Origin: an uncultured Saprospiraceae bacterium
Lineage (GTDB): Bacteria; Bacteroidota; Bacteroidia; Chitinophagales; Saprospiraceae
NCBI GenBank assembly: GCA_938002705.1
Contig: CALLAG010000274.1
Span: forward strand, 1 to 19,885
Direction of reading: 5' to 3'
DNA length: 19,885 nucleotides
The notes under the pieces were generated by a model. It searched no databases, was not told where the DNA came from, and saw only the letters and a list, made by a program, of their open reading frames with translations. A program made the translations under genes and the position numbers. Below, piece after piece: positions 6,283-14,666 of this stretch (position 1 is its first letter; the number at the start of each line of letters is the position of its first letter).

Positions 6283-7944
6283 TTATCGAGCGATGGCAGT
6301 GGCTCTCTTCTCTCGTATGACCGTCACTTTGACCTGTCCTGGATACTGCATCTCATCTTGTATCTTCTGTGAGATCATGTAAGCTAAGTCATCAGCAAAT
6401 GCATCACTGACTTTCTCACTCTCTACGATGACTCTGAGTTCTCTACCCGCTTGTATAGCATATGCTTTCTGTACACCGTCATATGCTAATGCCAAATCTT
6501 CTAATTCTCCGATACGCTTAAGGTAGCTCTCCAGAATTTCTCTTCTCGCCCCTGGTCTTGCACCTGAGATAGCATCACAAGCTTGGACTAATGGTGAGAT
6601 AATATTATTCATCTCTATCTCATCGTGGTGAGCTCCTACGGCATTAAGTATAACTGGATGCTCTTTGACTTTCTCAAGCATCTGCATACCTAATAATGCA
6701 TGTGGTAATTCTGATTCTTCCTCAGCTACTTTTCCTATATCGTGGAGTAGTCCTGCTCTCTTGGCCATTTTGACTTGATTAGGAGTCATGCCTAATTCTG
6801 CTGCCATTATAGAACACAATGTTGCTGTCTCTATAGAGTGCTTAAGTAAGTTCTGTCCATATGAAGATCTGAATCTCATACGGCCTATCATTCTTATAAT
6901 CGAAGGATGTAATCCGTGTACATCTAAATCGATAACCGTTCTTTCTCCTATTTCTTTGATCTGATCTTCGAGTTGCTTTTTGACTTTAGCTACTGTCTCT
7001 TCTATCTTAGCTGGATGTATTCTACCATCTGCGACTAATCTCTTAAGTGATAGTCTACATATCTCTCTTCTTACTGGATCAAAACTGGAGATAATAATAG
7101 CCTCTGGTGTATCATCTACAATAATCTCTGCTCCAGTAGCTGCTTCTAGAGCTCTTATGTTTCTACCTTCTCTACCAATGATCTGACCTTTTATGTCATC
7201 AGAATCAAGATTGAATACTGATACTGTGTTTTCTATCGTGTATTCAGCTCCCATTCTCTGGATAGTCTGTATGATAATCTTCTTAGCTTCTTTAGCAGCT
7301 CTGCTCTTAGCTTCATTGATAGCTTCTTTTTCTATCGCCAGTGCTTCTGATTCTGCCTTAGATCTTACAGCTTCTATAAGTCTGTCCTTAGCCTCAGACT
7401 CTGTGAGCTTAGCTATAGATTCTAATTGCTTAATTCTCTCTTCATTTGCCTTATCCAGTTCTTCTCTCTTCTTAGAGACAATCTTAAGTTGCTTTTCGAG
7501 ATTTGACTTGATTGCTGCTGCTTCTGCCTCTCTTTGTTCTATGCCTTCAATCTCAGCCTTAAGGCTTCCTTGCTTAGACTTTAGGTCTTTTTCCATAGAG
7601 ACGACCAGCATCTCTCTTTCTTTCATTTCTACCTTATGGTCTGCTTTGTAGCTTTGGTAGTCTGCTTTGAGCTTGGCGTACTTGTCCTTTGCTTCTTGGA
7701 TCTTCTTTTGCTTGATCTGCTCATTCTTAGATTCAGCTTTTCCTACAAGTTTGTCTGCTTTAGATTCTGCTTCGCTTAATTTTCTCTGAGCTGTAATTTC
7801 AGCTTCTTTGAGTGTAAGGTCAGCTTTCTTATTGGCTTCTTCGATTTTTGCTGCTGATGATTTTTTTATAAAACCATTAGCTACGAGAAAGCCAACAATG
7901 ATACCTCCTAATAACCCAGCGAGGGTCATTATTCCAAATTCCAT
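6283..7944 (-). CDS. rny: Ribonuclease Y
   Basis: Membrane-anchored endoribonuclease that starts mRNA decay. The 553 residues show the standard order. An N-terminal membrane helix (about 4-24, TLAGLLGGIIVGFLVANGFI) is followed by a long charged coiled coil (about 30-225). A KH domain carries GREGRNIR at 257-264 in IKGQIIGREGRNIRALEAA. An HD domain carries KHS around 368-370, LLHDIGK with the HD pair at 401-402, and AHHDE at 438-442. The C-terminal domain ends VTVIREKRATAIAR. It is the last gene of the ZapB-like/zapA/rny unit, 60 bases after zapA, and ends at a strong terminator. Confidence 0.97.
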   Translation of the reverse strand: MEFGIMTLAGLLGGIIVGFLVANGFIKKSSAAKIEEANKKADLTLKEAEITAQRKLSEAESKADKLVGKAESKNEQIKQKKIQEAKDKYAKLKADYQSYKADHKVEMKEREMLVVSMEKDLKSKQGSLKAEIEGIEQREAEAAAIKSNLEKQLKIVSKKREELDKANEERIKQLESIAKLTESEAKDRLIEAVRSKAESEALAIEKEAINEAKSRAAKEAKKIIIQTIQRMGAEYTIENTVSVFNLDSDDIKGQIIGREGRNIRALEAATGAEIIVDDTPEAIIISSFDPVRREICRLSLKRLVADGRIHPAKIEETVAKVKKQLEDQIKEIGERTVIDLDVHGLHPSIIRMIGRMRFRSSYGQNLLKHSIETATLCSIMAAELGMTPNQVKMAKRAGLLHDIGKVAEEESELPHALLGMQMLEKVKEHPVILNAVGAHHDEIEMNNIISPLVQACDAISGARPGARREILESYLKRIGELEDLALAYDGVQKAYAIQAGRELRVIVESEKVSDAFADDLAYMISQKIQDEMQYPGQVKVTVIREKRATAIAR

Positions 7945-8004
7945 ATTTCAATAATTTATATGTTATGTAATGGCTGTTGGATATAGTGAGAAGAAATTAA
8001 TGTT

Positions 8005-8298
8005 CTATTCTTCTTCTAAGGAGGCGAAGGTCTGTAATAAACTTTCTATTCTACTATTAGCGTGATCAACGATTGCGGTATCTTGCACCAGTCGAGCATC
8101 AAAAGCATAGGTTAATAGCAACATAGCTAATATGTCCTGCTTTGATTTTACCATAAATTTTAGCTGAAAATCTTTAATCTTCTGATTAACTTCTTGTTCG
8201 ATTTCGCTTGCTAATTGGCTTTCTGCTTTCGTTAATCTCACAGGATACTTTTCTCCTGCAATTTGGATGATATGAGATATTAGGTTATCCTTTTCCAT
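8005..8298 (-). CDS. zapA: Cell division protein ZapA
   Basis: Small FtsZ-associated protein that promotes bundling of the Z-ring. The 97 residues begin with the typical strand segment IIQIAGEKYPVRLTKAE and continue into a dimerising helix with the characteristic AMLLLTYAFDARLVQ stretch and an acidic tail (ASLEEE). Its ATG lies 14 bases inside the preceding coiled-coil gene, so translation is probably coupled. The stop is TAG. ZapA upstream of rny is, to my knowledge, a recurring arrangement in Bacteroidota. Confidence 0.88.
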   Translation of the reverse strand: MEKDNLISHIIQIAGEKYPVRLTKAESQLASEIEQEVNQKIKDFQLKFMVKSKQDILAMLLLTYAFDARLVQDTAIVDHANSRIESLLQTFASLEEE

Positions 8299-8581
8299 CC
8301 AGCTCTTTATTTATAAGCTCAATACAACTATCTATTCTGAGAATTTGTTGATCTATTGCTTTTTGTATATAAGAAAGATCACTTGATACGATGGGTTCTA
8401 CACTTATGTGAGATGCCTCCGTACCAGCGTCTAATTCGGATCTCTTCGCTTCTATTTCCGTCTCCAACTGCTTGTTTTGCTCAATTAAGGCATTATTTTG
8501 CTCACGGACACCTTTCCACTTTTGGATTAACTGTACGATTTGCTGTTCTAAGGCATCAATATTTTGATGAAATGCCTCCAT
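8285..8581 (-). CDS. Coiled-coil protein upstream of zapA (ZapB-like by context)
   Basis: A 98-residue protein with no signal peptide. The first half is a continuous coiled coil (IDALEQQIVQLIQKW, then EQNNALIEQNKQLETEIEAKRSEL). After a linker, a second short helix ends INKELDGKG. Size, composition and overlap with zapA suggest a partner of the Z-ring similar in kind to ZapB, but I see no diagnostic motif, so this is inferred from context. The start at 8581 is 4 bases after a TATCTTTG element, so the mRNA may be leaderless or nearly so. It is the first gene of the unit that includes zapA and rny. Confidence 0.75.
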   Translation of the reverse strand: MEAFHQNIDALEQQIVQLIQKWKGVREQNNALIEQNKQLETEIEAKRSELDAGTEASHISVEPIVSSDLSYIQKAIDQQILRIDSCIELINKELDGKG

Positions 8582-8585
8582 TCTT

Positions 8586-8593
8586 CAAAGATA
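8586..8593 (-). promoter_or_regulatory. -7 element TATCTTTG directly before the ZapB-like gene
   Basis: It matches TAnnTTTG and lies in the 42-base gap after pheT. Only AAGA separates it from the ATG at 8581, which predicts a transcription start at or next to the start codon. The string ATATCTTTGAAGAATG is identical to the one in front of the YpdA-like gene. No clear -33 element was found. Confidence 0.6.
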
Positions 8594-8623
8594 TGATATT
8601 TTGATGATTGTTATCGCCATAAC

Positions 8624-10231
8624 TTAGCTTCTTATCTGTGCTCCTATTTTATTACCTAATTGTTGTATAATATTATTCATGATCTTATCTACATCCTTGT
8701 CTTTCAGTGTTTTAGATTCGTCCTGAAAGATAAATCTCACCGCATAGGACTTCTTATCCTCTCCTATCTGCTCTGCATTCCTATATATATCGAATAGCTT
8801 AATCTCTCTGATAAGCTTTTTATCTACCTTTCTCACTACAGATACTATCTCTTCAAATTTAGTCTTTTCGTCAATGATTATGGCTAAATCTCTATCTGTT
8901 CCTGGAAATTTGGGAATATCGTTAATGACTGTTTTTGCTTTGGCTGCGGCTTTGGCTATCGATTTGAGATCTATAAGTGCATAGAATACTTGATTATCGA
9001 TACCCGCAATTTTTAACTTTTGCTTACTGACCTTCCCGAATTCTACCATCGTATTAGGGCCTCTATGATACTTCATACCATAATCAAAGTCTTCGGACTC
9101 AGATTCTGCGGTCTGGTACTGTATGATATTCAGCCTGTGCAGCAACTTATCTACCCATGTTTTGATATCAAAAAATTCTACTTCTCGTTGCCCTGCTGTT
9201 CTCCATGATATAGGCTCAGCTTTACCAGACATAAATAAACTTAAGAATTCTTCTTCTTTGAAGCCTTCCTCTTGTTTCTGATATGATCTACCAAATTCAA
9301 ATAGTCTTAAGTCTAACTGCTGATGGTTGATATTGTGAGCAACACTTTGTAATCCTGATATAAGTGCATCAGGCCTCATAATATCCAGATGTATATTACT
9401 GGTATTATTGATCTTAACGTATGCATCTGACTCAGTGTAGATTCTTGACTCTACAAGTGATAAGCCCATCATCTCATTGAAGCCATTGGCACTAAGATAA
9501 TTTGCTATTGTAGACTTGACGTGATTCTTAGTAGGATATTGGACAGCGTTAATGGCTGTCTTAAGTTGATATGGTACTTCTACTTTATTGAATCCATATA
9601 TGCGCAGAATCTCTTCTATAAGGTCTACTTCTCTAAGTACATCTGCTTTGTCTGTAGGAACTTTGACCATAATTCCATTATCATCTATGGGACTTAGCTC
9701 CATATTTAGTGCCCTAAGGATATTATGGATCTCTTCCTGCTGCATCTCTACGCCTATAAGCCTATTAACGTGCTTATATCTGAGGTGTATCTCCTTAGGT
9801 GTTATCTCGACTGGATACTCATCTATTATCTGAGAGCATATCGTAGCATTAGCATATTCTTTAAGAAGCATTGCGGCACGCTTTAGTGCTGTGACTGTTA
9901 TACTTGGGTCACTTCCTTTTTCAAATACTTTAGCAGCATCAGTCCTTAGTAAGTGACTCGTAGATGTCTTCCTCACTGACCCTGCAGTAAAATGCGCTGA
10001 CTCCAAGAATATGGTCGTCGTATCTTCTGTTACTCCTGAATTCAATCCTCCAAAAACACCTGCTATACATAATGGATTGCTCTCTCCATCACATATCATC
10101 AAGTCATAGTCATTGAGCTTTCTTTCTTGCTCATCGAGGCTTAAGAATGGGGTACCTTCAGGTAGGTTCTTTACAAGGATCTTTTTGTCAGCAATCTTAT
10201 CTGCATCAAATGCATGCAATGGTTGACCCAT
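8624..10231 (-). CDS. pheT: Phenylalanine-tRNA ligase beta subunit, C-terminal part (after in-frame TAG)
   Basis: This is the larger piece of PheT, in the same frame as and directly abutting the N-terminal piece. It starts MGQPLHAFDADKI, which in intact PheT is internal (B3/B4 region, family pattern L-H-E-x-G-Q-P-L-H-A-F-D). The rest of the B3/B4 region follows. Then come a B5 domain (about 146-212, YKHVNRLIGVEM through EEILRIYGFNKV), the catalytic-like core, and the anticodon-binding ferredoxin-fold domain in the last 93 residues (KFPGTDRDLAIIIDE...). With the N-terminal piece and one codon for the stop, the total is 810 residues, normal for the family. The ATG at 10231 may be just an internal Met rather than a true start, although TAG-ATG adjacency could allow re-initiation. 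Confidence 0.9.
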   Translation of the reverse strand: MGQPLHAFDADKIADKKILVKNLPEGTPFLSLDEQERKLNDYDLMICDGESNPLCIAGVFGGLNSGVTEDTTTIFLESAHFTAGSVRKTSTSHLLRTDAAKVFEKGSDPSITVTALKRAAMLLKEYANATICSQIIDEYPVEITPKEIHLRYKHVNRLIGVEMQQEEIHNILRALNMELSPIDDNGIMVKVPTDKADVLREVDLIEEILRIYGFNKVEVPYQLKTAINAVQYPTKNHVKSTIANYLSANGFNEMMGLSLVESRIYTESDAYVKINNTSNIHLDIMRPDALISGLQSVAHNINHQQLDLRLFEFGRSYQKQEEGFKEEEFLSLFMSGKAEPISWRTAGQREVEFFDIKTWVDKLLHRLNIIQYQTAESESEDFDYGMKYHRGPNTMVEFGKVSKQKLKIAGIDNQVFYALIDLKSIAKAAAKAKTVINDIPKFPGTDRDLAIIIDEKTKFEEIVSVVRKVDKKLIREIKLFDIYRNAEQIGEDKKSYAVRFIFQDESKTLKDKDVDKIMNNIIQQLGNKIGAQIRS

Positions 10232-10234
10232 CTA
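10232..10234 (-). other. In-frame TAG inside pheT
   Basis: The minus-strand reading is GTA TTA CAT TAG ATG GGT CAA CCA (V L H stop M G Q P). One base change (GAG to TAG) explains it. TAG is an ordinary stop elsewhere in the window, ending atpG, atpF, zapA, one Omp28-like gene and the GCL-CBS gene, so whole-genome reassignment of TAG is not supported. Confidence 0.95.
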
Positions 10235-11056
10235 ATGTAATACAAAATTGGTAATATCCACTATGTTATTAATAGGTCTAACGCCTATCGACTTAAGCAA
10301 TGTCTGCATCCAGTCTGGAGAAGGCATAACTTTGACATCTTTAAGCATGATAGCTGAGTATCTCGGACAGGCGGCCTCATTCTCGACACTTACTTTGATG
10401 ATAGAGTTAGTATCATTCTCTTCTACTTTGAAGTCCGTAATATCTGCATCTGTTATGCTTCCTTTCCAGTCTTCGTTAATACGAAGATATGCGCCTAAAT
10501 CTCTAGCTACCCCCAAGTGATGTGTCGCGTCAGATCTATTCGGCGTAAGACCGATATCAAATACAAAATCGTTTTCTAAATTATAATATGAACTGGCAAG
10601 AGTACCTACAGCCACATCTTCCGGTAATACAATAATACCATCATGGTCATCTCCTAATCCCAATTCATCTTCAGCACAGATCATTCCGTGGGATTCTTCT
10701 CCTCTGATCTTACCTTTCTTTATTTTCCATGGTTCTCCATCGGGACCATACAGAGTTGTACCTATAGTAGCGACAAGTACTTTTTGACCAGCGGCAACAT
10801 TGGGTGCTCCACAGACTATCTGTAGTGGCTCGTCTTGACCTACATTTACTTTAGTTAGTCTTAATTTATCTGCGTTAGGATGTTGCTCACACTCTATAAC
10901 GTGACCTACAACAATACCGGATAGTCCGCCTTTGATGCTTTCCACCATCTCGACACCTTCTACCTCGAGTCCGATATCCGTAAGCATCTCTGATATCTTC
11001 TCTACAGGTAGATCTATGTGTAGATACCGCTTTAACCAATTTAGGGATATATTCAT
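10232..11056 (-). CDS. pheT: Phenylalanine-tRNA ligase beta subunit, N-terminal part (ends at in-frame TAG)
   Basis: PheT pairs with PheS to charge tRNA-Phe. This 274-residue piece begins MNISLNWLKRYLHIDLP, the typical PheT N-terminus. It contains the EMAP-type tRNA-binding domain (about 46-146: GIVVGHVIECEQHPNADKL, VCGAPN, IRGEESHGMICAEDELGL) and the start of the B3/B4 editing region (INNIVDITNFVLH). It then stops at TAG, exactly where relatives have Glu, so the change looks like GAG to TAG. No frameshift is needed: the next codon continues the family sequence. A -7 element lies upstream at 11089-11096. The possibilities are an assembly or base error, a real nonsense mutation, suppression, or a true two-piece protein; error or suppression seems likeliest because the gene is essential. 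Confidence 0.9.
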   Translation of the reverse strand: MNISLNWLKRYLHIDLPVEKISEMLTDIGLEVEGVEMVESIKGGLSGIVVGHVIECEQHPNADKLRLTKVNVGQDEPLQIVCGAPNVAAGQKVLVATIGTTLYGPDGEPWKIKKGKIRGEESHGMICAEDELGLGDDHDGIIVLPEDVAVGTLASSYYNLENDFVFDIGLTPNRSDATHHLGVARDLGAYLRINEDWKGSITDADITDFKVEENDTNSIIKVSVENEAACPRYSAIMLKDVKVMPSPDWMQTLLKSIGVRPINNIVDITNFVLH

Positions 11057-11088
11057 ACCTTATATACTACTTAATGTTAATCAAGCAT

Positions 11089-11096
11089 CAAAGATA
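11089..11096 (-). promoter_or_regulatory. -7 element TATCTTTG for pheT
   Basis: It matches TAnnTTTG in the 62-base gap between the Omp28-like gene and pheT. The predicted start near 11083 gives a leader of under 30 bases, with no room for a leader-peptide attenuator. No strong -33 element was seen, and no terminator for the upstream Omp28-like gene was found. Confidence 0.55.
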
Positions 11097-11118
11097 TATA
11101 TATTATACGGCTTAGTTT

Positions 11119-11946
11119 TTATTCTGTCAGATGTATCTGAGCGGCTTGTTGTATCTCTCCATTACGGTCATCAGCAGTAATAAAAGCTGTAATTTCCATA
11201 TTTTCTGGAATCCACTCACCGTTTACCTCAGCTGGTATAGTATAAGAATAGGTCGCTTGTACACTTTCTCCAGTATTGATACCTGAACTTGCGATAGGAT
11301 CACCAGCTACAGAAGTAAGTAGTTTCTTCAGAACGTGCTTATGCTTGAAGTCTATGATATCTCCCCCTACGGCACTTTGCGGATCTATAAGGTTACTTTC
11401 TGATATCGCGACTACAAGATTGACCCCACCAGTTATATTCTCTAATGATCTTATACTAATATCGATATCTACGCGTCTTGACACCTGGTCATATGTAGAG
11501 GCGATAGCTACATCTGCAACTTGAGGCTTAACTACTTCTTGGTCTACAATTGCTTGCCACGAAGCTGGCTGAACATACACTATGGACATATCAGGACTTT
11601 CTGTCCTGTTAAATGAAGCAGCGGGTTTACTAAAATTGATTAGATAATTTTCAAGTTCTTCTGCATCATCATTTACAAAATTATATTTACTATCTGGTCT
11701 CGGCTCACTTTGAAAACCACCATGAACGCCATATGCGACCACAGCACCGTCATAATTATTTAATATATCTTCTAATATCGCTGATGCAGCTGCACAAGGT
11801 GTACAACTCACGCCCGTTAGTTCTTCTATCATGATCACCCTACCATCTGGAACAGTCACTGGATCAGGAATGGGCGTACACATCTCATCACATGAATGAA
11901 GAAATAAACATAGAGCTGCAATTAGATAAGAAGATTTATGTTTCAT
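11119..11946 (-). CDS. Omp28-like thioredoxin-fold lipoprotein, copy A
   Basis: A 275-residue exported protein. The signal peptide ends in a lipobox (LHSC, Cys19), so it is a predicted lipoprotein. A thioredoxin-like region follows: RVIMIEELTGVSCTPCAAAS with a CxxC pair at Cys48/Cys51. This resembles the Omp28 family of Bacteroidota, whose members carry a similar E-x-x-T-G-x-x-C-x-x-C motif. The C-terminal half (from about 140) is beta-rich, with KHKHVLKKLLTS and a Y-S-Y-T-I-P strand. It is the last gene of the DUF6029-like/Omp28/Omp28 set, 97 bases after copy B, to which it is about 70% identical by eye. The CxxC suggests thiol redox activity or use as a folding helper; the true substrate is unknown. 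Confidence 0.8.
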   Translation of the reverse strand: MKHKSSYLIAALCLFLHSCDEMCTPIPDPVTVPDGRVIMIEELTGVSCTPCAAASAILEDILNNYDGAVVAYGVHGGFQSEPRPDSKYNFVNDDAEELENYLINFSKPAASFNRTESPDMSIVYVQPASWQAIVDQEVVKPQVADVAIASTYDQVSRRVDIDISIRSLENITGGVNLVVAISESNLIDPQSAVGGDIIDFKHKHVLKKLLTSVAGDPIASSGINTGESVQATYSYTIPAEVNGEWIPENMEITAFITADDRNGEIQQAAQIHLTE

Positions 11947-12043
11947 CTATATGTTGATTGTATAAAATGAATAATGGACATAAAATACAACTAATAATAG
12001 GCTATATACTTATGAAGGTCAAAATATAATTGTCTTCCTGGTT

Positions 12044-12868
12044 CTATTCTATTACATGTATCTGAGCGGCTTGCTGTATCTCACCATTACGATCATCAGC
12101 AGTAATAAATGCTGTTATCTCCATGTTTTCTGGTATCCACTCACCGTTAAACTCTTCTGGAATAGTATAAGAATACGTCCCCGGAACACTCTCTCCAGAA
12201 CTTAATCCAGAGCTGGCAATTGGATCTCCAGTGATAGATGTTAATAATTTTTTGAGCACATGCTTATGCTTGAAGTCTAAGATATCTCCACTAGGAGAGC
12301 TTTGTGGATCTATAAGATTACTTTCAGAAATAGCAACAACAAGATTGATCGGTCCTGGTATTGATTCTATAGATCTAACTGTCACATCTATATCTACTCG
12401 TCTTGTAGCCTCATCATATGTAGAGATTATCACGATATCAGCTACCTGTGGTTTAACTAATTCTTGATCTACAGACGCTTGCCACGAGGCAGGTTGAGGT
12501 TCTACTAATGACCCGGTAGAACTTTCTGTTCTATTAAATGAAGCAGCAGGCTTACCAAATTCTCTAAGAAATAATTCTAACTCTTCAGCATCTGGATTTC
12601 TGAAGTCATACTTACTTTCTGTTCTAGGCTCTGATTGAAAAATACCATGTATCCCATATGCAACAACAGCACCATCAGCATTTATTAAAATATCATTAAG
12701 TATTGCTGAAGCAGCTGCACATGGCGTACAACTTACCCCTGTCAATTCTTCTATCATTATCACCCGTCCATCAGGAACTTCTATGGGTCCAGGAATAGGC
12801 GTTTCTATTTCATTACACGAGTATAATACTAACAATAAACCAAACAAGTAAATAATTGAATTCTTCAT
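12044..12868 (-). CDS. Omp28-like thioredoxin-fold lipoprotein, copy B
   Basis: A 274-residue tandem paralogue of copy A. It has a lipobox LYSC (Cys18) and the CxxC pair at Cys47/Cys50 in an identical EELTGVSCTPCAAAS block. Long identical segments lie at the C-terminus (GEWIPENMEITAFITADDR). Differences concentrate in the signal peptide, in residues about 85-125, and in the linker near 150-175. It starts 9 bases after the DUF6029-like gene ends, so the two are almost certainly co-transcribed. The stop is TAG. It is probably an older in-place duplication, since synonymous and non-synonymous changes are spread through the gene and both copies are intact. Confidence 0.8.
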   Translation of the reverse strand: MKNSIIYLFGLLLVLYSCNEIETPIPGPIEVPDGRVIMIEELTGVSCTPCAAASAILNDILINADGAVVAYGIHGIFQSEPRTESKYDFRNPDAEELELFLREFGKPAASFNRTESSTGSLVEPQPASWQASVDQELVKPQVADIVIISTYDEATRRVDIDVTVRSIESIPGPINLVVAISESNLIDPQSSPSGDILDFKHKHVLKKLLTSITGDPIASSGLSSGESVPGTYSYTIPEEFNGEWIPENMEITAFITADDRNGEIQQAAQIHVIE

Positions 12869-12877
12869 ACTTTATAA

Positions 12878-14575
12878 TTAAAAAGTTGAATTAAGTGTAA
12901 AATTAAAACCACTAAATGCAGGCTCTAACCTACATATACCTCCACTACATACGATACCCTCTACCTGCTTAATATAACTTAATGAAAACCGATTAGTCTT
13001 CTGAGTATAGTATATATCAAATCTTGGGTAATGTAATAGTTGCTTCTCGCCATCTGCATTAGTAGGCGTATTCTTACCTGCAGAAGAATTATACATATCA
13101 GAAGCTACAAATGACCAATGCGGTGCAAGATTTAACTCTAATAACGCAAATACCCAGTTGCCATAATCTTGCTTAAATCCCGCTTTCTCATCTTCTCCTA
13201 TAAACATGAGTTGAGACTCAAATCTCAGAGATTTCTTTCTACCAATTTTATATAGAATATCAACATATGGTGTTATCGTCTCTACTAATGGAACACCTGG
13301 CTTAACCTCATATAATTCTTGGTTATAATTGACCATTTGTAGTCCACCTTTTAACTGTAGCTTTCTACTGTATTTATAAAATAATTCTGTGTATATCTCT
13401 CTATATAACTTCTCCCCTTCTAAGGAGTTAATTGTAGATACATTGACAAGTGTTGTTAATTTTTTATTCCATCTATACTTCACATCAACTTGAAATGCTT
13501 GCTCACTTAACAGTTGTGTCGCGGGAGAATATCTTGCAGTTAATCTGTATGTATTATTTCTATTCATAGGAGGGATATAAGTTATTAGCCCTCTTAATAA
13601 AGTCAATTGTGGATCTGCTCTAAATTCAAAGTTCTCTGTACGTTTTCCTTCTACAGTTATACCTAATCCGTTACCCGCATAGCTTAAGCTTGAGTAGAAA
13701 ACTGTTCCTGCCTCTCTTACCCATCTACCATCAGTGGTACTGCCGTCACTGAGGATAAGTTCTTTGAATGGATTAAAGAAAGATTCGCCAGACTTATAGG
13801 CCGCCTCTGCATACCAAGATAATGATCCATAATGCACGGTGTTATATAACGAATATGCAAAAGTATTTCTCTTAAGCCCGAATCGTTGCTCTTCTACATA
13901 ATTACGTATCGATGAGCCTATCTGATTGACAGCTTCTTGATTCAATGTTCTATTAACCATTCCTATACCTGGAGCCAAAGTCAAATGCCTATCTTTCTCC
14001 GGATCACCTAAGTCAATAAACCCCTCTAAGGTTGCCCCTTTTATAGTAGGCTCATATTCACTAAACAAAAATCGCTGTCGTCCTGCAAAAGCCTTGAGCT
14101 CCCACTCGTCACTCAACCTATAGATCAGCCTTCCTCCATACAATGCATTATCTATAAGTAGTGGCCTCTCCTCATACGCTCTGTATATTATACCAGAACC
14201 TATCTGATCATATATATGCCCAATTTTAATAGACAGTTTTTCCATTCTTTTTTCAATGTGCCATCTGCCTACACCTTCGTCAGTATAAGAATCATTGGGA
14301 TTAAGAAGGTTAGAGTTATTGAACATATCGAACCTGACACTTAAGTCAAATCCATTTAGGTTATATCCTAAATCTAACCATGACTGTACACCGAATAATC
14401 CAGAATCGTATTGTGGAATATTAAATGCCCCAATTAATGAATCCCTTATAAATACATTGGCGGAAGTCTGAAAGCCTCCTGTAAAGGAGCCTTTATCCTC
14501 TTGAGCTGTTATCAATGTAGAAGATAACAGGCAGAGTAGGAGAAGTAAATATTGGCAGTTCTTAATCACTATCAC
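12878..14575 (-). CDS. DUF6029-like outer-membrane protein
   Basis: A 565-residue protein with a signal peptide (LLLLLCLLSSTLITAQ, cleavage near 24-25). Many alternating beta-strand segments follow (for example YNLNGFDLSVRFDMFNN, WELKAFAGRQRF, LQLKGGLQMVNYN), and a C-terminal aromatic residue (FNFTLNSTF) is typical of outer-membrane beta-barrels. The overall pattern fits the Bacteroidota DUF6029 family as I remember it. The start is GTG at 14575, with another GTG two codons later; no ATG exists near the signal peptide. It leads a probable operon with the two Omp28-like lipoproteins, which suggests a shared envelope role. Function is unknown. Confidence 0.75.
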   Translation of the reverse strand: MIVIKNCQYLLLLLCLLSSTLITAQEDKGSFTGGFQTSANVFIRDSLIGAFNIPQYDSGLFGVQSWLDLGYNLNGFDLSVRFDMFNNSNLLNPNDSYTDEGVGRWHIEKRMEKLSIKIGHIYDQIGSGIIYRAYEERPLLIDNALYGGRLIYRLSDEWELKAFAGRQRFLFSEYEPTIKGATLEGFIDLGDPEKDRHLTLAPGIGMVNRTLNQEAVNQIGSSIRNYVEEQRFGLKRNTFAYSLYNTVHYGSLSWYAEAAYKSGESFFNPFKELILSDGSTTDGRWVREAGTVFYSSLSYAGNGLGITVEGKRTENFEFRADPQLTLLRGLITYIPPMNRNNTYRLTARYSPATQLLSEQAFQVDVKYRWNKKLTTLVNVSTINSLEGEKLYREIYTELFYKYSRKLQLKGGLQMVNYNQELYEVKPGVPLVETITPYVDILYKIGRKKSLRFESQLMFIGEDEKAGFKQDYGNWVFALLELNLAPHWSFVASDMYNSSAGKNTPTNADGEKQLLHYPRFDIYYTQKTNRFSLSYIKQVEGIVCSGGICRLEPAFSGFNFTLNSTF

Positions 14576-14666
14576 TTAAATTTAGTAGCTAAAGATGCTC
14601 AATATAATTACAATAGAATAAATTTCAAATGGTGTCCGAAAGACATAACTGCTTTTTTCATAACTA

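Noticed and set aside
7193..7651. 152-codon plus-strand frame opposite rny
   Set aside because: Antisense shadow of the RNase Y coiled coil; Ser/Leu/Ala-rich with no independent signals.
10232..10234. Reassignment of TAG to an amino acid in this genome
   Set aside because: TAG ends atpG, atpF, zapA, Omp28-like copy B, the GCL-CBS gene and the secreted protein at their expected C-termini.
12020..12028. TATATTTTG between the two Omp28-like genes as a separate promoter
   Set aside because: Spacing is one base longer than the TAnnTTTG consensus, and no -33 element was found.
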